Notes under the pieces: model-generated | Seen by the model: the letters and a program-made list of their open reading frames with translations, nothing else | Database searches by the model: none | What the model was told of the DNA's origin: nothing | DNA from: Collinsella sp. | Lineage (GTDB): Bacteria; Actinomycetota; Coriobacteriia; Coriobacteriales; Coriobacteriaceae | DNA: 6,325 nucleotides | Direction: 5' to 3' | NCBI GenBank assembly: GCA_022713905.1 | Contig: JAIHTM010000155.1 | Span: forward strand, 1 to 6,325 | Shown: in pieces, positions 1 to 5,632 of the stretch | How the letters are laid out: each line of letters opens with the position of its first letter | Position numbering within the stretch: position 1 is the first letter of the stretch | Position numbers and translations under genes: made by a program

Positions 1-30
1 CCCCGCTTCGTTTCGTCCCATTCTGTTCGG

Positions 31-2712
31 CTAGTCCTCGAGCAGGTCCTCGATAAAGCCGACGCGGTAGTTTTTGAAAATGACCTCGCCGCCGTCTTGC
101 GTGGCGTCCAGATCGACATCGCCCATGATGCCAAAGTCGTGGTCGCCGTCCTCGTCGGCAAAAATCTGGTGCACGTGCCACACATGATCGGGCTTCTCGT
201 CACTCTCGTCGATGGTAAACATCGCGGCGCTGCGGGCGTCGCCGTTGGTGAGGATTTCCTCGTGTTGCTCGTGATAGGCGTCGAGCGCCTTTTGCCAGCG
301 GACCTCGCTCATGCCCCAGTCCTCGTCGAGCTCGCCCAGATCGCGCGCGTGCTCGCGGGCTGCAAGGGCCACGCGGCGGAAGAGTGCGTTGCGCACCAGC
401 AGGGTACAGCCACGGCGGTCTGCCACGACTTCGTCGATGCCCTGCGGCGGTGCGGCGTCGAGTGCAGCGGGGTTGCCGGCGTTCTCCCACTCGTCCACCA
501 GACTCGAGTCGACCGAGCGCACCACAAAGCCCAGCCACGAGATAATGTCGCGCAGGCGCTCGTCGCGCTTCTCGATGGGCACGGTGCGGTCGAGTGAACG
601 ATAGGCTTCTGCCAGGTAGCGCAGCAAAATGCCCTCGGAGCGGGCGATGCCGAGCTTTTGAATGTAGCCCTTAAAATCGCTCGCGCTTTCCAGCATATCG
701 CGCAGGACGCTCTTGGGAGAGAGCTGGTAGTCGTTTGCCCAGGGTACTTCCTGGCAGTACTTGTCAAAGGCGGCGTCGAGCAAATCCTCGAGCGGCTTTT
801 CGTACGTGACGTCTTGAATGCGCTCCAAGCGCTCCTCATATTCGATGCCGTCGGCCTTCATCTCGGCCATAGCGCGATCGCGTGCGGCGCGCTCCTGTGC
901 GCGCAGCACCTGCTTGGGATCCTCGAGCGTTGCCTCGACCATTGAGATTAGATCCATGGTATAGGTCTCGCTCTCGGGATCGAGCAACTCCAGCGCGGCA
1001 AGCAAAAACGGCGAGAGCGGCTGGTCGAGCGCAAAGTCCTCGGGCAGGTCGACCGTCAGCGCGTAGTCGATGTCCGGCGCGGCGTCAGCCGGAGCGTCGG
1101 GTGCGGGCGGCACCTCGGTGCGCACGACGACGCCGGAGTCGATGAGCGTGGCGAAGATCTCGTCGGCACGCTCATCGAGCTTTGCCTTTTCCTCGGGTGT
1201 TTGCAGGCTTGTCTCGATGAGGTCGTGCACGCGGGTGCGAGCGTCGCCGCCCTGCTCGACCACGCTAATCACCATGGAGTGTGTGATGCGCAGGCGCGGC
1301 TTGAGCGTTTCGGGCTGCGTCTCGATCAGGCGCTCAAAGGTCTGCTTGTTCCAGGTGACAAAGCCCTCGGGGGCCTTTTTCTTTTTAATCTTACGGAGTT
1401 TTTTGGGGTCGTCGCCCGCCTTGGCCATGAGCTTGGCGTTCTCGATCTCGTGCTCCGGGGCCTCGGCGATGACCATACCCTCGGTGTCAAAGCCCGAGCG
1501 ACCGGCGCGACCGGCGATCTGATGGAACTCACGGGCGCGCAGACGCCGCATCTTGTAGCCGTCAAACTTGGTGAGCGCGGTGAGCACCACGGTGTGGATG
1601 GGTACGTTGATGCCGACGCCGAGCGTATCGGTGCCGCAGATGACGGGCAACAGGCCCTGCTGCGCCAGGCGCTCGACCAGCAGGCGATAGCGCGGCAACA
1701 TGCCAGCATGGTGCACGCCGACGCCGCATCCGAGCAAGCGCTTGAGAATCTTGCCAAAGGCCGTGGAGAAGCTCGTTCCCTTTGCCGCTTCTTTGATGGC
1801 TTCGCGTTGCTCCTTGCTGGCGATGCCAAAATTGGCGAGCGACTGTGCCGTCGCAAGGGCGGCATCCTGGCTAAAGTGCACGATATAGAGCGGGGCCTCG
1901 CCGCGGCGCATGGCGAGCTCGACCGTGCCCTCGAGGGAGGTCGTCACATAGTCGTAGCTCAGCGGAACGGGACGCGGGGCGTCGACAACCAAGTCGCAAG
2001 CAGCGCCGGTGTGCTCCTCGAGCGAGGCGGCGATGGCAGTGACATCGCCGAGCGTGGCGCTCATGAGCATGAATTGTGTGTGGGGCAGGGTGAGCAGCGG
2101 CACCTGCCAGGCCCAACCGCGATCGGGGTCGGCAAAGTAGTGGAATTCGTCCATGGCGACGCAGCCAACATCGGCATCTTCGCCCTCGCGCAGTGCGTCG
2201 TTGGCAAGGATTTCTGCCGTGCAACAGATGACGGGCGCCTTGGTGTTGATGTGCGTGTCGCCGGTGATCATGCCGACGTTATCGCGGCCGAGCACCTGCA
2301 CAAGGTCGAAAAACTTCTCACTGACCAGAGCCTTGATAGGAGCCGTGTAGTAGCAGCGCTTGCCCTGCGCCATGCCCATAAAGAGCATTCCCAGCGCGAC
2401 GAGCGATTTACCCGATCCGGTCGGTGTTCCCAAAATGACATGGTCACCGGCGGCTAGATCCATGAGGGCCTCTTCCTGGTGGTCCCACAGCTCAATACCG
2501 CGATCGCTCGTCCATTCAAAGAAACGTTCGAAGGCCTGATCGGGCGTGAGCCACGGTTCGGGCTCACTGCCATCCTCGGGCTCCCACCAGGTGGGGGAGA
2601 GCGCGCCGAGCGAACCGAACTCGGCTTCGGTTCCCGTGCCGCCCGAGAATGAGCTGGCGGCTCCGGCGCCGGAAACGGTGCTGGCGGTGGTGTCTGTCGT
2701 GGTCTGTGCCAT
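31..2712 (-). CDS. Ski2-like DEAD/DEAH-box helicase with C-terminal DUF3516 domain
   Basis: This is a complete 893-residue superfamily 2 helicase, expected to use ATP hydrolysis to unwind or remodel RNA (or DNA) in the cytoplasm. Visible motifs are Walker A GTPTGSGKS (residues 95-103), motif Ia PIKAL (125-129), the DEFH Walker B box (188-191), SAT motif III (218-220), motif V TDTLGVGIN (361-369) and motif VI HQIAGRAGRSG (397-407). The large Leu insertion and HHAG segment around 335-338 are Ski2/HelY-like. Residues 1-40 are a low-complexity Ser/Thr/Gly/Ala tail. A lysine patch (441-446) precedes a roughly 440-residue C-terminal half that I recognise as DUF3516, a domain of unknown function found on actinobacterial helicases. 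The ATG at 2712 has only a weak purine-rich Shine-Dalgarno (GAGAGAAAG). The gene lies downstream of trmB on the same strand with a 98-base gap. Helicase assignment is very sure; the substrate is not known, and RNA is inferred from Ski2 kinship and the tRNA-methyltransferase neighbours. Confidence 0.96.
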   Translation of the reverse strand: MAQTTTDTTASTVSGAGAASSFSGGTGTEAEFGSLGALSPTWWEPEDGSEPEPWLTPDQAFERFFEWTSDRGIELWDHQEEALMDLAAGDHVILGTPTGSGKSLVALGMLFMGMAQGKRCYYTAPIKALVSEKFFDLVQVLGRDNVGMITGDTHINTKAPVICCTAEILANDALREGEDADVGCVAMDEFHYFADPDRGWAWQVPLLTLPHTQFMLMSATLGDVTAIAASLEEHTGAACDLVVDAPRPVPLSYDYVTTSLEGTVELAMRRGEAPLYIVHFSQDAALATAQSLANFGIASKEQREAIKEAAKGTSFSTAFGKILKRLLGCGVGVHHAGMLPRYRLLVERLAQQGLLPVICGTDTLGVGINVPIHTVVLTALTKFDGYKMRRLRAREFHQIAGRAGRSGFDTEGMVIAEAPEHEIENAKLMAKAGDDPKKLRKIKKKKAPEGFVTWNKQTFERLIETQPETLKPRLRITHSMVISVVEQGGDARTRVHDLIETSLQTPEEKAKLDERADEIFATLIDSGVVVRTEVPPAPDAPADAAPDIDYALTVDLPEDFALDQPLSPFLLAALELLDPESETYTMDLISMVEATLEDPKQVLRAQERAARDRAMAEMKADGIEYEERLERIQDVTYEKPLEDLLDAAFDKYCQEVPWANDYQLSPKSVLRDMLESASDFKGYIQKLGIARSEGILLRYLAEAYRSLDRTVPIEKRDERLRDIISWLGFVVRSVDSSLVDEWENAGNPAALDAAPPQGIDEVVADRRGCTLLVRNALFRRVALAAREHARDLGELDEDWGMSEVRWQKALDAYHEQHEEILTNGDARSAAMFTIDESDEKPDHVWHVHQIFADEDGDHDFGIMGDVDLDATQDGGEVIFKNYRVGFIEDLLED

Positions 2713-2810
2713 GTGGTTGCTTTCTCTCGCGTTTGTCCGCCAACTATTATGGCGTAGCGTCGCATCGATGCGTTCGCAGGCAAGAAAATGCAGGAAATGG
2801 GCGCGCGGTA

Positions 2811-3650
2811 CTAGCGTTCCTGAGGCAGGCGCTTTTTGCCCTTGCGGGCGCGGTTTTTAAAGTTCTCAACGGCCTCTTCCATGCCCAGGGGTACATAGGC
2901 GAGCTCATCGAGGTTTTCGGGCAGGTAGCAGGCAAGACTTTGCTCCTGCGCACGGCCCGCCGCGAGCTGTTCATCGCTGGGCCGTGCGCCGGGTGTGGCG
3001 CAAATGCCATAGACGACGGCACCCATCTCGCGCGTGCGGCATTCATATTCGGTCTCGGGATGCTCGGGATGGTCGCGGCGCACGTCGTCACTTACCCAAA
3101 GCGTGTCGTAGCCGGCTGCGGCAAACTGTCCTAGGGCGTAGTCGCGCAGTGGCTTGCTGTCGGTGCGCAGCGTGACGGTGGCGCCGGCTGCAAAGAGCGG
3201 GCGGTAGAGCATCAGATGGTCGACATGGACGAGTCGTTTTTTGGCGTATTTGGCCTTGGGCTGCGGCGTGGGAAAGTTGAAGGTGATGGCATCGAGCTCG
3301 CCTGCGGCAAACAGCTGCGGCAGCGATGCGGCACCTCGGGGCAGGACGAGCGCGTTGGACAGCTCCTGCTCGCAGATTTTCTGCGCGGCATAGGCGATGC
3401 AGATGGGCTCCTGGTCCATGCCGATAAAGAGGGCGTTTGGCTCGTGGGCCGCGCGCTCTACAAGGTACGTTCCCTTGCCGCAGCCAAGATCCAGGTGAAG
3501 GTGTTCGAAGGGCTTGCTGCCAACTGGCGCGCAAGCCTCGCGCCAATCTCCGGCATAGGCCTCGGGGCTCGTCTCAATCGCATCGGCGTAGCGCTCCAGG
3601 CGCTCCTCGAGCACAAAGTTCTTGGGCGTGCGAACGTGGACGGCTCCCAT
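2811..3650 (-). CDS. trmB: TrmB-type tRNA (guanine-N7-)-methyltransferase, divergent
   Basis: This 279-residue Rossmann-fold methyltransferase probably transfers a methyl group from S-adenosylmethionine to N7 of a guanosine, typically G46 in the tRNA variable loop. The SAM motif is LDLGCGKG (residues 53-60), followed by the strand-II acidic region FIGMDQEP (75-82). The family's diagnostic segment appears as NFPTPQPKAKYAKKRL (125-140) and the late substrate motif as TEYECR (200-205). The N-terminal VHVRTPKNF also fits TrmB. Two things are odd. The usual PDPWPK reads PTPQPK, losing the conserved Asp and Trp. The protein is also longer than the usual 210-240 residues, with a roughly 60-residue tail ending in a basic stretch (NRARKGKKR). 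The ATG at 3650 is supported by AGGGAG four bases upstream. It is flanked by another methyltransferase upstream and the helicase downstream, all co-oriented. Family membership is fairly sure; retained m7G46 activity is an inference. Confidence 0.85.
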   Translation of the reverse strand: MGAVHVRTPKNFVLEERLERYADAIETSPEAYAGDWREACAPVGSKPFEHLHLDLGCGKGTYLVERAAHEPNALFIGMDQEPICIAYAAQKICEQELSNALVLPRGAASLPQLFAAGELDAITFNFPTPQPKAKYAKKRLVHVDHLMLYRPLFAAGATVTLRTDSKPLRDYALGQFAAAGYDTLWVSDDVRRDHPEHPETEYECRTREMGAVVYGICATPGARPSDEQLAAGRAQEQSLACYLPENLDELAYVPLGMEEAVENFKNRARKGKKRLPQER

Positions 3651-3654
3651 GAGG

Positions 3655-3660
3655 CTCCCT
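3655..3660 (-). promoter_or_regulatory. Shine-Dalgarno of trmB
   Basis: On the minus strand AGGGAG lies four bases before the ATG at 3650. It supports that start over any internal one. Confidence 0.6.
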
Positions 3661-3663
3661 GGT

Positions 3664-3694
3664 CATACGTATGGAACGCGTGGCTGCGCGTTCC
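3664..3694. repeat. Hairpin plus palindrome upstream of trmB
   Basis: Two perfect symmetric elements abut here and share one base. CATACGTATG (3664-3673) is a 10-base palindrome. GGAACGCG, a six-base loop and CGCGTTCC (3673-3694) form an 8-bp stem. The stem sits 23 to 44 bases before the trmB ATG, in the 119-base gap after the upstream methyltransferase. No T-tract follows on the minus strand, so a classical intrinsic terminator is unlikely. A leader structure, an operator or an RNA-processing hairpin are possible. The pairing is seen directly; any function is inference. Confidence 0.45.
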
Positions 3695-3769
3695 GTCGGT
3701 GGGTTGGAAAACGGATGGGCATAGCTTACCCAAAAGATGCGGCGCGGCTCGGCGGCGAGTCGTCGATGC

Positions 3770-4642
3770 CTACAGGCGCTTGAGGATCACATAGCGGTTG
3801 AGCTCGCCGCTGCGACCGTCGGCATGGAAGCGCTCAAGCTCGCGCACGGGGACCTCGCCGCTCTTGTAGAACGTTCGGACGCCGCGCACCAGGTCGGTGA
3901 TCTGCTGATCGTCAAAGTGATGGCAATAGCGGTAGGCGTGGCGGTCGTTTTGCCAGCCAATGAGGTGGTCGCCGGCTTCAAACTGCGCGGAATCGTAACC
4001 TTCAAACGGCGGGGTGAGCTCGGCACGGGCCTCGGCGCGAACGGCCTTGCGCGCCATGCGCTCGTCGTTCATAAACTCCCAAAAGCTGATGGCGATGATG
4101 CCGCCCGGGCGCGTCTGGCGCACCAGGGCGTCGAGCACGCGTACGCGGTACTCGCACGACGGCACGTGGTGCATAAAACCAAAGCAGACCGAGATGTCGG
4201 CGAGCGGGGCGTCGAAAAGCACGTCGGGTGTCTCGGCGGGGTTGAGCTTCATAAGGGCATCGAGCACGTCGAGTTCCTGGAAGTGCAGGTTGGGAATGCG
4301 CAGGGCGTGACCGTGCGCATCGATAGCCAAATCCTGACACGAGTCGACACCATAGAACTCAAACGGGCAGCTGGCATCTGCCGAGGGGTTTGCGCCGTCG
4401 ACGCCCTTGGCGGCAAGTGCGCCGCCGGCGGCAAAGTTCTCGAATCGCATATTGCCGCAGGCGAGATCGAAGACGCGGACGGGATGCTCAATCGTGGCGA
4501 CATCGAGCTGTTCGAGCGCGATGTCCATGGTGCGCACCCAGCCGGGCCACGGGGCCTGGCGCGTATCGGAGAAGGAGGCGGAGTGCTCGCGATAGAACGT
4601 GTTGTTGAGCTGGATGAGCGATGAGGCGAAATCGCGGTTCAC
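3770..4642 (-). CDS. Class I SAM-dependent methyltransferase, Trm9/ALKBH8-like
   Basis: This encodes a 290-residue class I methyltransferase. The SAM-binding glycine loop is VFDLACGNMRF (residues 57-67), the acidic end of strand II is YGVD (97-100), an acidic FQELDVLD follows (121-128), the motif IV region is DISVCFGFMHHVPS (149-162), and the post-catalytic strand region contains RPGGIIAISFWEF (178-190). The N-terminus LNNTFYREHSASFSDTRQAPWP (12-33, in two pieces FY and FSDTRQAPWP) resembles the YxxxAxxFSxTRxxPWP signature of eukaryotic Trm9/ALKBH8 tRNA wobble-uridine methyltransferases, and the HH in motif IV also fits. I chose the GTG at 4642 because GGAGGGAG lies nine bases upstream. An in-frame ATG at 4690 would add 16 residues but has no Shine-Dalgarno. 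It is the first gene of the minus-strand block, followed by trmB. The gene and fold are sure. A tRNA substrate is inferred; a small-molecule methyltransferase remains possible. Confidence 0.85.
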   Translation of the reverse strand: MNRDFASSLIQLNNTFYREHSASFSDTRQAPWPGWVRTMDIALEQLDVATIEHPVRVFDLACGNMRFENFAAGGALAAKGVDGANPSADASCPFEFYGVDSCQDLAIDAHGHALRIPNLHFQELDVLDALMKLNPAETPDVLFDAPLADISVCFGFMHHVPSCEYRVRVLDALVRQTRPGGIIAISFWEFMNDERMARKAVRAEARAELTPPFEGYDSAQFEAGDHLIGWQNDRHAYRYCHHFDDQQITDLVRGVRTFYKSGEVPVRELERFHADGRSGELNRYVILKRL

Positions 4643-4651
4643 GGCGCGGAA

Positions 4652-4659
4652 CTCCCTCC
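4652..4659 (-). promoter_or_regulatory. Shine-Dalgarno deciding the GTG start of the methyltransferase
   Basis: GGAGGGAG on the minus strand ends nine bases before the GTG at 4642. It lies inside the longer reading frame that would start at the ATG at 4690, which has no comparable site. This favours the shorter protein. Confidence 0.65.
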
Positions 4660-4774
4660 GTTGGCGGTGCGGAATTAACAGTACGACCATACTACCGTTA
4701 ACGCCGCAACGGGGACAACCAAGCTACGGGTCATTGCTTTGTTTGGACACATTTCCGCAGCTCATATGCACCCG

Positions 4775-4787
4775 CAACCGACGGTTG
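4775..4787. promoter_or_regulatory. Candidate operator: 13-base palindrome
   Basis: CAACCG and CGGTTG flank a single A, giving perfect 6-bp arms. It lies in the divergent region about 123 bases before the XRE start and overlaps TTGTCA (4785-4790), a -35-like hexamer. XRE regulators commonly bind short palindromes near their own promoter, so autoregulation is plausible. This is inference from position and symmetry only. Confidence 0.35.
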
Positions 4788-4800
4788 TCAAAAATCTCAC

Positions 4801-4806
4801 TAGAAT
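4801..4806 (+). promoter_or_regulatory. Weak -10 candidate for the XRE-DUF4097 operon
   Basis: TAGAAT matches the TATAAT consensus at five of six positions and fits the TAnnnT pattern that often suffices in Actinobacteria. The nearest -35-like hexamer, TTGTCA at 4785-4790, is only ten bases away, too close for normal sigma-70 spacing. If used, it implies a leader of roughly 95 bases. Weak evidence. Confidence 0.25.
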
Positions 4807-4899
4807 AGGTGGCATGCTTTTGGCGGTGGCGGATAGATTTTTAACTGTGCAAGGCGCCTTAAGAAGAAAAACGGTCCGGCGGCACGGCTGGCATCACAT

Positions 4900-4905
4900 A
4901 GGAGG
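4900..4905 (+). promoter_or_regulatory. Shine-Dalgarno of the XRE regulator
   Basis: A full AGGAGG lies four bases before the ATG at 4910. It decides that start against an in-frame TTG at 4739, which would add 57 residues of non-homologous-looking sequence spanning the promoter region. Confidence 0.85.
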
Positions 4906-4909
4906 AACC

Positions 4910-5632
4910 ATGAATGTAGAAACTGCGCAGCGGCTCGCCGACCTTCGTCGCAGCAAGGGTTTTAGCCAAGAAGGGCTGGCACGAAAGCTGGGACTGTCGC
5001 GCCAAGCAGTCAGTAAATGGGAGCGCGCGGAGAGCTCGCCCGATACCGAGAACCTGATCTCGCTCGCCAAGCTCTATGGTGTGAGCTTGGACGAGCTGCT
5101 CAATCCGAGCGATGAGATTGAGGACGATATCGAGTTTGAGAACGAGGACCGTGCCCGTCAGCGCGAGGCCGAGGCGGCAGATCGCGCCCGTACCCATGAG
5201 GCGGCGGCACGTGCCACCGAGGCGGCAACACAGGCGAGTGACGCCGCCGCCAAGGCGGCGCAAGCGGCAAGCTGGAGTGCGCAGGCCGCCAATGCCGCTA
5301 CGGCGCAGGCGACGAGTGGCAGCGCAGTTGGCTCGACTCCGGTGAAGGGCCCGTTCCAGTCGTTCCCGTATTGGGCCGTGTGCTGGCTGCTGTTCTTTTT
5401 GCTGATGTTCCTGTTTGGTGCCGGCCCCTTTGCCGCACTGATCTTCTTTACGATTCCCATCTATCACTGGGTGGCGCGTGCGCTCGATGGCGATTGGGCG
5501 CGCGGGGATATTCAGGTTGGTTCGGCGTCGGTGGCGGTCAAGGCCCAGGGGAAGGATACTTCTGCGGAATCTGATGCTGACGTGGCTACCGCGACTACCG
5601 CTGAGCCGATTGCCAAAGAGAGTGATGAATGA
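4910..5632 (+). CDS. Membrane-anchored XRE-family (Cro/CI) HTH transcriptional regulator
   Basis: This is a 240-residue protein with a clear XRE helix-turn-helix at residues 6-64. Its second and third helices are SQEGLARKLGLS and SRQAVSKWERA, the latter being the recognition helix. An acidic linker (67-80) leads into an Ala/Arg/Glu/Gln-rich segment (81-135) likely to be helical or coiled-coil. A hydrophobic region (about 153-188, with WAVCWLLFFLLMFLFG then PFAALIFFTIPIYHW) should form two closely spaced membrane helices. The last 50 residues are a polar, Ala/Glu/Asp-rich tail. It probably binds DNA while tethered to the inner face of the membrane, so a membrane signal could control it directly. 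The ATG at 4910 follows AGGAGG. Its stop overlaps the next gene's start by four bases, implying translational coupling. The fold is sure; the target genes and signal are unknown. Confidence 0.92.
   Translation: MNVETAQRLADLRRSKGFSQEGLARKLGLSRQAVSKWERAESSPDTENLISLAKLYGVSLDELLNPSDEIEDDIEFENEDRARQREAEAADRARTHEAAARATEAATQASDAAAKAAQAASWSAQAANAATAQATSGSAVGSTPVKGPFQSFPYWAVCWLLFFLLMFLFGAGPFAALIFFTIPIYHWVARALDGDWARGDIQVGSASVAVKAQGKDTSAESDADVATATTAEPIAKESDE

Larger units (their letters stand above)
4643..4909. other. Divergent intergenic region with regulatory potential
   Basis: About 267 bases separate the start of the minus-strand methyltransferase from the plus-strand XRE gene, so promoters for both directions should lie here. 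It is visibly richer in A and T than its flanks. It contains several symmetric motifs: CGTTAACG (4696-4703), CAACCG-A-CGGTTG (4775-4787) and AAGGCGCCTT (4851-4860). GACAACC (4714-4720) and GGTTGTC (4783-4789) form a spaced inverted pair. I see no convincing coding sequence or RNA gene in it. Confidence 0.6.

Noticed and set aside
1373..1407. A-rich codons in the helicase (lysine patch) as a programmed frameshift site
   Set aside because: On the minus strand the A-runs do not fall in the X-XXY-YYZ phase needed for slippage, and the reading frame continues into the well-formed DUF3516 half. It is simply a lysine-rich linker.
1201..2457. A 418-codon open frame on the plus strand, opposite the helicase
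   Set aside because: It lies wholly antisense to a protein with all helicase motifs. Its sequence is low-complexity and Ala/Gly/His/Asp-rich, as expected of a shadow frame in GC-rich DNA, and no family is recognisable.
3700..3769. Possible intrinsic terminator after the Trm9-like methyltransferase
   Set aside because: The best stem on the minus strand (GGGTA with TGCCC) has only five pairs including a wobble. The T-run after it is short, interrupted and displaced.
3737..4624. A 295-codon plus-strand frame opposite the Trm9-like methyltransferase
   Set aside because: It is antisense to a gene with clear SAM-binding motifs and a good ribosome site. The frame has no recognisable domain and is a codon-bias shadow.
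4643..4690. Extension of the Trm9-like methyltransferase to an ATG at 4690
   Set aside because: No Shine-Dalgarno precedes it, and a strong GGAGGGAG inside the extension is well placed for the GTG at 4642, where the family-like sequence begins.
4851..4860. AAGGCGCCTT palindrome before the XRE gene as a regulatory hairpin
   Set aside because: It is a perfect palindrome with no loop and no flanking extension. A ten-base palindrome is expected several times by chance in a window this long, so I do not claim a function.
4739..4909. Extension of the XRE regulator to an in-frame TTG at 4739
   Set aside because: The added 57 residues match no HTH family N-terminus, would cover the likely promoter and operator region, and lack a ribosome site. 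AGGAGG sits correctly before the ATG at 4910.
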